DNA of 32,534 nucleotides from Methanomassiliicoccaceae archaeon (GCA_003550345.1 PUJZ01000029.1:1-32534); one strand, 5' to 3'. Positions 1 through 7,420 are shown, numbered from the stretch's first letter. The notes: generated from the letters alone by a model not told the origin. Numbers and translations: made by a program.

Positions 1-88
1 AGACAGGATATTTCTTCCCTGGCACCCTCTTGGAAGTGCATCTGTAGGCGTACATGCGGCCGTTGCGCTTCTCGTAGCGTATGGTCAT
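1..88 (-). CDS. Partial basic protein, N-terminus only (possibly transposase-associated)
   Basis: Reading leftward from an ATG at 88, the frame stays open to the window edge and gives 29 residues beginning MTIRYEKRNGRMYAYRC, rich in Arg, Lys and Tyr. The rest lies outside the window. A TATA box centred near 117 would put transcription start at about 90, which fits a leaderless mRNA from this ATG. The Tyr/Arg-rich start with a later VPGKK segment recalls N-termini of archaeal IS1634/IS4-like transposases or their companion proteins. That is memory-based and weak. It uses AGA and ATA codons, which are less common in the genes to its right. Confidence 0.4.
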   Translation of the reverse strand, partial: MTIRYEKRNGRMYAYRCTSKRVPGKKYPV

Positions 89-103
89 GGTATTACACAT
101 ATT

Positions 104-126
104 GAGCTACATGTATATAATAGCTC
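104..126 (-). promoter_or_regulatory. TATA box within an inverted repeat, promoter of the left-edge gene
   Basis: The plus strand reads GTATATAA at 113-120, a TATA box for leftward transcription centred about 27 nt upstream of the ATG at 88. It sits between GAGCTA (104-109) and TAGCTC (121-126), an inverted repeat that could be an operator. A related perfect palindrome, TGTAGCTACA, lies at 179-188. The rest of 127-223 is AT-rich spacer holding no gene I can see. Confidence 0.45.
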
Positions 127-223
127 CCCTTTAAATATCGTTTATATATAGTTTATAAATGAAAAGCCCCTAGAAAATTGTAGCTACACCCTTGCAGCTC
201 GGGATCCGGGGATTTCGGTTTCC

Positions 224-1009
224 TCAGCAAGGCCTGATTATGGTAACCGTGTTCTTGCCGATCCTCTCATCGTAATCCAATGATGCCTCGATGTTGAACA
301 CCTTGCGCATATTCTCGGGAGTAAGGACTGCGTCGACCCCTCCAGCGGCCTCGATCCTGTGGTCGTGGATGAGTATCATCTTGTCGCAGTAGCGGGCCAC
401 CAGCGAGAGGTCGTGGGACACGATTATGACGGTCATTCCCTGTTCACGGGAGAGGCGGTGGACCATATCCAGAACCTCCAGCTGATGGTTCACATCGAGA
501 TGGAGGGTGGGCTCGTCCATCAGGATAATCTTTGGTTGCTGGGCCAGCGCTCGTGCGATTATCGCCCTCTGCCTCTCCCCACCGCTCAGCTGGTTGATGA
601 AGCGGTTGGCGAACTGCAGGGTCTTGGTCTTCTCCATCGCATCGAACACTATTCTGAGGTCCTCTTCGCTCTCCATCTGGAAACGCTCCAATGAAGGCAT
701 CCTCCCCATCATCACGATGTCCGTAACAGTGAAGGCGAACGATATCTCGTTGTTCTGCGGGACCACCGCCATCCTTTTGGCGATCTCGTTCTTGGTCAGT
801 CTGGACAGGTCCTCATGTTCGATGAGGACCGTGCCCGTTTTTGACCTCAGGTTGCGGTTCAGGATCTTGAGGAGCGTTGTCTTGCCGGATCCGTTCGGCC
901 CCAATATTCCGAAGACCTCTCCGGCGGCGACTTGGAAGCCGATTTCCTCTATCACGACCGAACCGGTGTAATCGTATGAGATGTCGTCTATGTCGAGTAT
1001 GTCTACCAT
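224..1009 (-). CDS. ABC transporter ATPase, iron-siderophore/cobalamin/heme type
   Basis: A 261-residue ATPase that should power the permease encoded just upstream in a FecCDE/BtuCD-type importer. It has Walker A GPNGSGKTT, Q-loop region AVVPQNNE, signature LSGGERQR, Walker B IILMDEP and the switch His in IIVSHD, all in normal order and spacing. The frame stays open further upstream, but the ATG at 1009 gives the expected family start (MVDILDIDDISYDY) and overlaps the permease stop by 7 bp, as in a translationally coupled operon. The substrate cannot be read from the ATPase; corrinoid, ferric chelate and heme are all possible. The gene ends before AT-rich spacer. Confidence 0.9.
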   Translation of the reverse strand: MVDILDIDDISYDYTGSVVIEEIGFQVAAGEVFGILGPNGSGKTTLLKILNRNLRSKTGTVLIEHEDLSRLTKNEIAKRMAVVPQNNEISFAFTVTDIVMMGRMPSLERFQMESEEDLRIVFDAMEKTKTLQFANRFINQLSGGERQRAIIARALAQQPKIILMDEPTLHLDVNHQLEVLDMVHRLSREQGMTVIIVSHDLSLVARYCDKMILIHDHRIEAAGGVDAVLTPENMRKVFNIEASLDYDERIGKNTVTIIRPC

Positions 1010-2037
1010 CCGATCTCCCTCCTCCTTCTCCTCAAAAGGTAGATGAAGTACGGCGCTCCGATCAAGGCGGTTATGATTCCAATAGGCAATGTTCCAGGGT
1101 ACATGACTATGCGGGAGATGATGTCGCATAGTACCAGGAATATCGCACCGGCCATGACGGATGCGGGAATCAGTATCCTGTGGTCGGGCCCCACTATCAT
1201 CCTCACGATATGCGGTATGACAAGCCCTACGAAGCCGATGATGCCCACGAAGGACACCGCGGCAGCGGTCATCAGTGCGGAGGCTATCAGCACATTGAAC
1301 CTGACCTTGTTGACCTCTATGCCAAGGTTCATGGCATGGTGGTCCCCCAGCATCATGGCGTTCAGTTCTCGCGAATAGTAGTACGTGGCCACCACCCCGA
1401 TGACCACCAGAGGCATAACAATGATGAAGTTGTCCCATCCGAACTGGCTAAGGTCGCCCATCATCCAGAACACGATGCCTTCCAACTCATCCCCGGCAAG
1501 GTATGTCAGAAGAGACACCAGCGCGGAAAAGAAGGCCCCTACTGCAATCCCCGCCAAAAGCAGCGTCTCCACGGGGACCCTGCCGTGGCTGCGGGCGATG
1601 TTGTACACTATCATGAGAGTTATGAAACAGAATATGAACGCCATCGACGGTATCGCCAAACGGCCGGGGATAATGGTGATTCCGATGACCATCGCCACAG
1701 CGGCACCGAAAGCCGCTCCTGAAGAGAGCCCCAATATGTAAGGAGACGCCATGGGGTTCTTGAAAAGGGCCTGCATGCCTACTCCAGCCACAGTCAGGCC
1801 CATGCCCACGAATACTGCCATCATGACCCGGGGCATCCTTAGCTGCCATATGACCTTCTCATGAACTGGCTCTCCACGGCCTACAAGGGCGTAGAGAAAT
1901 TCCATGAATGTGATCTCTATGGGGCCTTTGGAGACCGAGTAGTAAACAGAGACGACTAGAATGATGAAGAGAGAGATGAGAGTAAGGGTCCACCTGGCCC
2001 TTCTCCTGTTGATGGATTCAATCGCTTCATCGATCAT
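1003..2037 (-). CDS. ABC transporter permease, FecCD/BtuC family
   Basis: A polytopic membrane protein of 344 residues, the usual size for FecCD/BtuC permeases, with about ten hydrophobic segments. Family hallmarks are RMPRVMMAVFVGMGLTVAGV near residue 70, NPMASPYILGLSSGAAFGA near 95-112, and the cytoplasmic coupling region GIIGFVGLVIPHIVRM near 265-280, which contacts the ATPase. It would form the homodimeric channel of a type II importer with the binding protein (2103-3041) and the ATPase (224-1009). An ATG at 2037 is preceded by its own TATA box (2063-2072), so it can be transcribed apart from the binding protein. Confidence 0.92.
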   Translation of the reverse strand: MIDEAIESINRRRARWTLTLISLFIILVVSVYYSVSKGPIEITFMEFLYALVGRGEPVHEKVIWQLRMPRVMMAVFVGMGLTVAGVGMQALFKNPMASPYILGLSSGAAFGAAVAMVIGITIIPGRLAIPSMAFIFCFITLMIVYNIARSHGRVPVETLLLAGIAVGAFFSALVSLLTYLAGDELEGIVFWMMGDLSQFGWDNFIIVMPLVVIGVVATYYYSRELNAMMLGDHHAMNLGIEVNKVRFNVLIASALMTAAAVSFVGIIGFVGLVIPHIVRMIVGPDHRILIPASVMAGAIFLVLCDIISRIVMYPGTLPIGIITALIGAPYFIYLLRRRRREIGW

Positions 2038-2062
2038 GGGGATCCTGCCCGTATATGGCCAT

Positions 2063-2072
2063 GTTTTATAAA
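2063..2072 (-). promoter_or_regulatory. TATA box for the permease-ATPase transcript
   Basis: The plus strand GTTTTATAAA reads TTTATAAAAC leftward. Its centre lies about 30 nt from the permease ATG at 2037, giving a predicted start within a few bases of that ATG. It sits just after the T-tract that should end the binding-protein transcript. Confidence 0.6.
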
Positions 2073-2079
2073 TAGTTAT

Positions 2080-2088
2080 AAAAAAAAA
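2080..2088 (-). terminator. Oligo-T terminator after the binding-protein gene
   Basis: Nine consecutive A on the plus strand give T9 in the minus-strand transcript, 14 nt past the binding-protein stop. Oligo-T runs in the non-template strand are the known intrinsic termination signal of archaeal RNA polymerase. No hairpin is evident or needed. Confidence 0.6.
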
Positions 2089-2102
2089 GGTTTGGTTCCG
2101 TC

Positions 2103-3041
2103 TCAGCTGAAGTCGAAGAGATCGGGGTGGAGATACTCCGCCATCTGCATCAGTCCCTTGACGAGATTGAGGTCATAGGTGTTGTATCCGTGGGTCAGCC
2201 TGAATATCTCTGGCTCAGGCGAACTGGGGTTGTCGTACTTAGCCACAAGGTTGGCATCGGACTCGGGGTGCTTCTCTTCCACAATGATTATGTCTACATC
2301 CCAGGAAACAACTGTTTCCTTGGAGGGCTTGTAGTGTGACCCCATAGTTTCGTTCCTTGCCGCATTGACACCCCCGGCCATCGATATCAAGACATCCGTT
2401 ATCGATCCCTGATTCACTGTGTTATGGGTTCCGGTGCCGAGTTCGAAGTAGACCCGGGGTTTGTCCTTTTCATCCATATCCTTGACGGCTTCATCGATGG
2501 TGGTCTTTGTGCTCGCCATCAATTCCATCGCATCTGCGGCCTCATCGGTTTTTCCGCTGAGGTCCCCCATCTTGCCTACCAGCTCATAAACGGCGCCGTA
2601 GCTTTCCGGCGTGAAAGCGAGAACCTTCAGACCGAGACCTTCCATTGTTTTTATTATGTTGGCAAGGCTGCCGTAGTTATAGATCAATACCACGTCCGGC
2701 TCGGTTGCCAGAACCGTTTCGGCATTGACGCCCCATGCGCTGGCCCCAAGACTGATGTCTTCTAGGTCAATCCCAGGGTAGTCGTCCTGCAGATCGACGC
2801 TGAAAGTGTCCACGCCGACCAGTTTGTCACCGGCGCCGATTTCTATCAGTATTTGAGTGAGTGGTTTTGCCAGGGAAGTTATTCTTTCTGCTGGCTCATC
2901 AAAGCGGTACAGCTCCCCTCTGTCATCGACAACGACGAACTCGCCCGTGGCCCCATCATCTTGGTCCGCAACGAGCAATAGACCCATGACAGACAGCAGC
3001 ATTACCGCCACCACTATACCTACCAGTATCTTTGTGTTCAA
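2103..3041 (-). CDS. ABC transporter substrate-binding protein, FepB/BtuF-like, membrane-tethered
   Basis: A 312-residue periplasmic-binding-protein-like domain of the iron/cobalamin class. A single N-terminal hydrophobic segment (about residues 4-24) ends in an acidic stretch without a lipobox cysteine, so it is probably held by an uncleaved anchor outside the membrane. The mature part opens with VVDDRGELYRFDEPAERITSL, then PDVVLIYNYG and a long helix-rich linker, as in this fold. The start at 3041 is a TTG codon; no in-frame ATG lies upstream of the anchor, and a TATA-like ACTTTAACA near 3066-3074 places initiation close to it. It is transcribed ahead of, but is partly uncoupled from, the permease and ATPase. 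Confidence 0.85.
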   Translation of the reverse strand: MNTKILVGIVVAVMLLSVMGLLLVADQDDGATGEFVVVDDRGELYRFDEPAERITSLAKPLTQILIEIGAGDKLVGVDTFSVDLQDDYPGIDLEDISLGASAWGVNAETVLATEPDVVLIYNYGSLANIIKTMEGLGLKVLAFTPESYGAVYELVGKMGDLSGKTDEAADAMELMASTKTTIDEAVKDMDEKDKPRVYFELGTGTHNTVNQGSITDVLISMAGGVNAARNETMGSHYKPSKETVVSWDVDIIIVEEKHPESDANLVAKYDNPSSPEPEIFRLTHGYNTYDLNLVKGLMQMAEYLHPDLFDFS

Positions 3042-3061
3042 GGTAGCACCAAATCCGATAA

Positions 3062-3113
3062 TCGTGTTAAAGTGTTTAATTGTTTTGCTATTTCCATAAC
3101 CAATTCGTGTTAA
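3062..3113 (-). promoter_or_regulatory. Promoter with direct repeat TCGTGTTAA, upstream of the binding-protein gene
   Basis: TCGTGTTAA occurs at 3062-3070 and again at 3105-3113, 43 bp apart (about four helical turns). The first copy overlaps the TATA-like element of the leftward gene. A related GTGTTTAA lies at 3072-3079. The layout suits a metal-dependent repressor, but none is identified. The same region holds the divergent panD promoter. Confidence 0.4.
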
Positions 3114-3127
3114 TGGTCCGACAGAAA

Positions 3128-3137
3128 GATTAATTTA
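3128..3137 (+). promoter_or_regulatory. TATA box of panD
   Basis: GATTAATTTA is centred about 27 nt upstream of the panD ATG at 3161, predicting a leaderless panD-rnhA transcript. Confidence 0.55.
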
Positions 3138-3160
3138 GGCGTTCAGCTTGAGAATGCAAT

Positions 3161-3499
3161 ATGAGATGGGTGCTGCGTGGAAAGATCCATAGGGCCAGGG
3201 TCACCGAGACCAGGCTAGGATACGTCGGCAGCATCACCATCGACTCCGAGCTCATGAAAGCGGTCGACATCTGGCCAGGGGAGAAGGTCCAGGTCGCCAA
3301 CCTCAACAACGGGGCCCGCTTCGAGACCTACACCATCGAGGGCGAGGTGGGCAGCGGCATCGTGGCCATAAACGGGGCCGCCGCCCGGCTCGCCGAGCCG
3401 GGGGACCGGATAATCATCATCGGCTACGAGCTCACCGATTCGCCTATCGAACCCAAGGTCATCGTGGTCGATGAGCACAACCGCACGGTCGAGGGATGA
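3161..3499 (+). CDS. panD: Aspartate 1-decarboxylase, pyruvoyl-dependent (bacterial-type PanD)
   Basis: Makes beta-alanine from L-aspartate for pantothenate and coenzyme A. At 112 residues it is slightly shorter than the E. coli enzyme (126). Key residues are visible in register: Lys8 and His10 in GKIHRA, Tyr21, the self-cleavage pair Gly23-Ser24 in YVGSITID (Ser24 becomes the pyruvoyl group), Arg53, Thr56 and Tyr57 in NGARFETYT, and Asn71 in AINGAAA. All match E. coli numbering shifted by one. Most archaea are thought to make beta-alanine with a PLP enzyme of the MfnA/GAD family, so a PanD here suggests acquisition from bacteria. It is followed after 9 bp by rnhA, likely on one transcript. 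Confidence 0.92.
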   Translation: MRWVLRGKIHRARVTETRLGYVGSITIDSELMKAVDIWPGEKVQVANLNNGARFETYTIEGEVGSGIVAINGAAARLAEPGDRIIIIGYELTDSPIEPKVIVVDEHNRTVEG

Positions 3500-3508
3500 G
3501 GCGCTGAC

Positions 3509-3919
3509 ATGAAGATGGTCTTCTATTCCGACGGCGGCGCCCGCGGCAACCCCGGCCCGGCGGCTTACGCGGTGGTCGCCTGCAAGGACGACGGCTTCGT
3601 CATGTACGAGAAGGCGGAGTTCATCGGCGAGGCCAGCAACAATGAGGCGGAGTACCGGGGGCTGATCGCGGCCATAGTAATGGCCAGCTCCTACGGCGCT
3701 GAGGAGGCGGTCTTCGTTCTGGACTCGGAGCTGGTGGTGAAGCAGATGCGGGGCGAGTACCGCGTCAGGGCGGGGCACTTGAAGGTCCTCAGGGACGACG
3801 CCGCCGCTTTGGCCGCGGGCATTCCCAAGACCTCCTTCCAGCATGTCGGCCGCGAGCACCCGATGATCGTCAGGGCCGATGCCCTCCTCAACGAGAAGCT
3901 GAACGAAGCCTCACGCTGA
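3509..3919 (+). CDS. rnhA: Ribonuclease HI-like protein
   Basis: Cleaves the RNA strand of RNA-DNA hybrids. The 136-residue protein is a short RNase HI of the kind found in archaea and some bacteria, without the basic protrusion. The four catalytic acids are present: Asp8 in YSDGGARGNPGPA, Glu48 in NNEAEYRG, Asp72 in VLDSELVVKQM, and Asp124 in RADALLNE. The His of the flexible loop is probably in VGREHP (about 113-118). It lies 9 bp after panD, and its last 9 bp overlap the end of the convergent hisS gene. The functional link to panD is not obvious. Confidence 0.9.
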   Translation: MKMVFYSDGGARGNPGPAAYAVVACKDDGFVMYEKAEFIGEASNNEAEYRGLIAAIVMASSYGAEEAVFVLDSELVVKQMRGEYRVRAGHLKVLRDDAAALAAGIPKTSFQHVGREHPMIVRADALLNEKLNEASR

Positions 3920-5158
3920 CAGCGCCTTCGCCAGGCCCTCCAAGGGCACCAGCGACTGCTCGCCGCTATCCATGTCGCGGATGGTCACCGCCCCTTCAGC
4001 CAGGTCCTTGCTGCCGACTATGACCGCGAAGCGGGCCCCGGTGGCGGCGGCCTGCTTCATGGCCTTGGACATCTTCCTCCTCATCAGGTCCACGTCCACG
4101 CTCAGGCCCTCGCGCCGCAGGCGGGCGGCTATGCGGAAGCTCTCCTCGCGGGTCTCTTCGCCGGTGGGGAGCACGTAGGCATCCAGCTTCTTCCCGTCGA
4201 AGGCATGCTCCTCCCTCTCCAGAGCGAGCAGTATCCGGTCGAATCCGATGGCGAAGCCGGTGGAGAAGACCGGCTCCCCCCCGAAGACCTCCGACAGGGT
4301 GTAGGAGCCGCCGCCGCATACCTGCTTCTCCGCCCCCAGGCAAGGTGCCTCGACCTCGAAGACCACGCCGGTGTAGTAGTCCAGGCCGCGGACGGTCCCC
4401 AGGTCTATGGCCACATCATCGATGCCGTAGGCATCGAGGAAACGGAAGAGCTCGTTGAGGTAACGGCCGGGCTCGCCGCCTATCTCGGAGAGCAGCTCCT
4501 TGCCCCCCGCCACCTGGGTGGTGGCGAAGACGGACTCGATGCCGTCCTCCTGGACCCCGTGGGACCGGAGCAGGGGGGCCGCCTCGTCATATAGCTTCTT
4601 GTCCAGCTTCTGCAGTATCTCCCCCGCCGCGTCCGCAGGCACGCCCAGCTCCGCCAGCTGGCCGCGCAGGATGCCGATGTGCCCCACCTTGAGGTCGTAC
4701 TCCCTCAGGCCCAGTGCCTCGACCATGGCGGCGGCGAGGGCGATGGCCTCGGCATCCGTCTCAGCGTTGGGGGCGCCGATTATCTCCGCGCCGAACTGAT
4801 AGAACTCGCGGTAGCGGCCGCTCTGCGGCCGCTCGTAGCGGAAGCATTGGCCGAAGTAGAACAGCTTCAGCGGCCGGGGGGCGCTCGTCATCTCGTTGAT
4901 GAACATGCGTATCACCGAGGCGGTGACCTCCGGGCGCAGCGCTATCTCGCGTCCGCCCTTGTCCTCGAAGGAGTATATCTCCTCCACGATGTTGGGGCCG
5001 GACTTGGCGGTGAACAGCTCGGTGTTCTCGAATATGGGGGTGGAGACCTCGCGGAAACCGTGCGAGCAGGCCACCTGGCGCAGAATCTGCTCGTAGTGGC
5101 GGCGGCGCTCCATCTCCTCGGGCAGGAAGTCCCTGGTGCCCCGCGGACGCTGTATCAT
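3911..5158 (-). CDS. hisS: Histidyl-tRNA synthetase
   Basis: A class II synthetase of 415 residues that charges tRNA-His. The N-terminus MIQRPRGTRDFLPEEMERR is typical. Motif 2 appears as LFYFGQCFRYERPQSGRYRE, the HisRS-specific histidine-binding motif as RGLDYYTGVVFE, and motif 3 as STGFAIGFDRILLAL. An anticodon-binding domain fills the last ~95 residues. The ATG at 5158 has a TATA box (TTAATACC at 5181-5187) about 27 nt upstream, so a leaderless start is likely. The gene ends in overlap with rnhA on the other strand and has its own promoter downstream of the DRG gene. Confidence 0.97.
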   Translation of the reverse strand: MIQRPRGTRDFLPEEMERRRHYEQILRQVACSHGFREVSTPIFENTELFTAKSGPNIVEEIYSFEDKGGREIALRPEVTASVIRMFINEMTSAPRPLKLFYFGQCFRYERPQSGRYREFYQFGAEIIGAPNAETDAEAIALAAAMVEALGLREYDLKVGHIGILRGQLAELGVPADAAGEILQKLDKKLYDEAAPLLRSHGVQEDGIESVFATTQVAGGKELLSEIGGEPGRYLNELFRFLDAYGIDDVAIDLGTVRGLDYYTGVVFEVEAPCLGAEKQVCGGGSYTLSEVFGGEPVFSTGFAIGFDRILLALEREEHAFDGKKLDAYVLPTGEETREESFRIAARLRREGLSVDVDLMRRKMSKAMKQAAATGARFAVIVGSKDLAEGAVTIRDMDSGEQSLVPLEGLAKALSA

Positions 5159-5179
5159 CGACCAGGAGATTAGGGATTG

Positions 5180-5190
5180 GGTATTAATTG
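5180..5190 (-). promoter_or_regulatory. TATA box of hisS
   Basis: The plus strand GGTATTAATTG reads CAATTAATACC leftward, centred about 27 nt from the hisS ATG, in the 42-bp gap after the DRG GTPase stop. Confidence 0.5.
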
Positions 5191-5200
5191 TTTGTTCGGC

Positions 5201-6304
5201 TCAGCGCTTGACGATGATGGATATTATGTCACCGTCCTTCACCACGTGGTCGATGCCCACCATCTGCCCGGGGAACTTGGCGCTGGGGCCCCATATGTTG
5301 GCATAGCGGAAGTTGGGCCGGAAGGTGCGGTGGATCTGGTCGCAGACCTCGCCGATGTCGCTGTCCCGCTTCACTATGAGCGGCTCCTCCAGGTCCGCCT
5401 CCTGGCCCTGGGGCTTCATGTAGACCCTGATCAGGTCGATGGTCTCGAACATGGCGTCCTTGAGCTCCTCGATGCCCGTGCCCTCCTGGGCGGAGACGGG
5501 GACCTTGGGGTAGTCGGGAAGCCTCTCATAGACCGACGGCAGCATGGAGGGGTCCGCCAGGTCTATCTTGTTGACAGCGATGAGCGCCTTGATGTACACG
5601 CGGTTCCCCGCCAGCACATCCAGCAGCTGGTCCTCGTCGATGTCATCCCTGATCACCACGTTGGCGTTAACATAGCCGAAGGCGGAGACCATCCCCCGGG
5701 CCAGGTCCTCGTCGATCTTCGTCAGCTTAACCGTGCTCAGCACGCTGATGCCGCCGCGGTCCGATGGCGTGACCACCACGTCCGGCGCCTCCTGTCCGAG
5801 GCGTATGGCGGCGTCCTCAAGCTCCTTGATGAGCACATTGAGGTTGGGGTCGAACACATCGACCACGAACAGGATGACGTCTGCGGACCGGGCGGCGGCG
5901 ATGACCTCGCGGCCGCGGCCTTTGCCGCGGGAGGCGTCGCGGATCAGCCCGGGCATGTCGAGTATCTGGATCTTGGCGTGCTTGTGCTGCATCACCCCAG
6001 GGACCACGTCCAGGGTGGTGAAGTGGTAGTCCCCCACCTCGCTCTTGGCGCCGGTGAGCTGATTGAGGAGCGTCGACTTCCCCACGCTGGGGAAGCCTAT
6101 GAGTGCGACGGTGGCGTTGCCCGCCTTCTTCACCCCATACCCTTTGCTGGGGCCTTTGGCGGAGCGTCTCTTCTCGTTCTCGGCGCTCAACCTGGCGACC
6201 TTGGCCTTCAGCTTACCGATGTGGGCCTGGGTGGCCTTGTTGTACTTGGTGTTGCTGATCTCGTCCTCGAGTTCCTTGATCTGTTCCTCGATGGTCTTGG
6301 CCAT
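5201..6304 (-). CDS. DRG-family GTP-binding protein with TGS domain
   Basis: A 367-residue OBG/DRG-type GTPase, conserved across archaea and eukaryotes and tied to ribosomes and translation. A Lys/Glu-rich helical N-terminus (to about residue 60) precedes the G domain: G1 GFPSVGKST, G2 Thr in HFTTLDVVPG, G3 ILDMPGLI, G4 AVNKIDLAD and G5 VPVSAQEG. A TGS domain forms the last ~70 residues (EEPLIVKRDSDIGEVCDQIH onward). The open frame extends 15 codons upstream, but the ATG at 6304 gives the family start MAKTIEEQI and fits the promoter at 6339-6347. A palindrome covers the expected transcription start. Confidence 0.92.
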   Translation of the reverse strand: MAKTIEEQIKELEDEISNTKYNKATQAHIGKLKAKVARLSAENEKRRSAKGPSKGYGVKKAGNATVALIGFPSVGKSTLLNQLTGAKSEVGDYHFTTLDVVPGVMQHKHAKIQILDMPGLIRDASRGKGRGREVIAAARSADVILFVVDVFDPNLNVLIKELEDAAIRLGQEAPDVVVTPSDRGGISVLSTVKLTKIDEDLARGMVSAFGYVNANVVIRDDIDEDQLLDVLAGNRVYIKALIAVNKIDLADPSMLPSVYERLPDYPKVPVSAQEGTGIEELKDAMFETIDLIRVYMKPQGQEADLEEPLIVKRDSDIGEVCDQIHRTFRPNFRYANIWGPSAKFPGQMVGIDHVVKDGDIISIIVKR

Positions 6305-6311
6305 TATGACG

Positions 6312-6347
6312 CTCCGATATCGGAGAATTCCTACTCCGATATAAAAC
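6312..6347 (-). promoter_or_regulatory. DRG-gene promoter with palindromic candidate operator
   Basis: CTCCGATATCGGAG at 6312-6325 is a perfect 14-bp palindrome. A third arm, CTCCGATAT, lies at 6334-6342 and overlaps the TATA box (TTTTATAT leftward, 6339-6346). With initiation about 27 nt from the TATA box, near 6316, the palindrome covers the start site. This is a natural place for a repressor. Confidence 0.5.
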
Positions 6348-6399
6348 AATCATTTCCGCTTAGGCAACGTTTAAGGATTCAATACGCAATGCGGTGGAG

Positions 6400-7407
6400 A
6401 TGTCCGAGGAGCAGCCCCAGAGCAAGGCCGTGGCATTCATGCAGAGCAAGTACGCCGTCCCCGTCGGCCTGGTGCTGGCCTTGGCGATATCCGCCTTCCT
6501 CCTGGTGGGGGAGAGGGACGGCACATTGTGCATGGCCACCCTTTTGATAGCCGTCGCCGGCTACATCATACCGCGAAACTTCGGGCTGCGCGACATCAAG
6601 AAGCTGATGGTGTGGGGCGTCGCGTTCGTGATGATCGTCACCTCGATGGCCTTCTTCATGTCCTGGAGCTACTACGAGGACGGCGCCAGCGGCCCCGTCT
6701 CCTCCGCCGACGGGGAGCTGGTGGACGGCTGGGTATCGCCCTACGGCATCGCCGAGGACGGCGTCTACAACTACACCGTCACGGTCCACGGGAACCTCAG
6801 CGATGTGAGGGTCCACGTGGGCGTGATACAGGTCATGTACCTGGAGGCCGCCGCCGGCGACCTCTTGGAAAACCATTCGATGTCGAGGATCGAACAGCTC
6901 CCTGACGGCGGGGAGGTCTACAGCGTCCTCGTTCCCTTGGACGAGGGGGAGATCTACTTCTTCTACTTCAGCGCGGAGAATGAGGATTACCGGACGTCCG
7001 ACGGAGAGGGCCCGAACACCAAGGGGCCCATGGACGCCGCCTGGTTCTACTTCACGCAGAACTTCAACAACATCTTCACCTTGGTCGGGCTTCCGTTCTT
7101 CTTCCTGGCCTTCATATCCTGGTGGATGCGCCGCAACATCGACAGGGCGGTGGAGCGCATGGAGGAGCAGGGGAGGATACCGCCCCGGGAAGGGCGCCCC
7201 TGCGTCAAGTGCAAGACCCCGCTGAGCAAGGATGCCGAGACCTGCCCCGGATGCGGCCGCGAGATACCGCAGTACATCCCGCCCCCACAGATGGCCAAGG
7301 AGGAGCCTGAGCCGAAGGAGGACGAGTTCGTGTGCTCGGAATGCGGCGCGACGGTGGACGACGAGGCCACCTTCTGCCCCAGCTGCGGCGAGGAGTTCGA
7401 GGACTGA
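6400..7407 (+). CDS. Membrane protein with two C-terminal zinc ribbons, function unknown
   Basis: A 335-residue protein with no recognised function. Three hydrophobic segments (about residues 18-38, 44-60 and 68-90) are followed by a soluble domain of ~140 residues that probably faces outward, then a fourth segment (about 229-247). The tail is cytoplasmic and carries two zinc ribbons: CVKCKTPLSKDAETCPGCG and CSECGATVDDEATFCPSCG, each CxxC-x10-CxxC, joined by a Pro/Glu-rich linker. A GTG at 6394 is possible, but the TATA box TTTAAGG (6370-6376) predicts initiation almost exactly at the ATG at 6400. The next gene starts 47 bp downstream with its own promoter. Confidence 0.75.
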   Translation: MSEEQPQSKAVAFMQSKYAVPVGLVLALAISAFLLVGERDGTLCMATLLIAVAGYIIPRNFGLRDIKKLMVWGVAFVMIVTSMAFFMSWSYYEDGASGPVSSADGELVDGWVSPYGIAEDGVYNYTVTVHGNLSDVRVHVGVIQVMYLEAAAGDLLENHSMSRIEQLPDGGEVYSVLVPLDEGEIYFFYFSAENEDYRTSDGEGPNTKGPMDAAWFYFTQNFNNIFTLVGLPFFFLAFISWWMRRNIDRAVERMEEQGRIPPREGRPCVKCKTPLSKDAETCPGCGREIPQYIPPPQMAKEEPEPKEDEFVCSECGATVDDEATFCPSCGEEFED

Positions 7408-7420
7408 GGGCGATTGGCAA

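Noticed and set aside
1010-1438. N-terminal extension of the ABC ATPase frame by 143 codons
   Set aside because: The extension overlaps the permease gene in another frame and its translation is not protein-like; the ATG at 1009 gives the normal family start.
5177-6547. A 456-codon open frame on the plus strand
   Set aside because: It lies antisense to the DRG GTPase and its translation (His, Asp, Val and Leu-rich) is the usual shadow of GC-rich coding sequence. The minus-strand frame has complete GTPase motifs.
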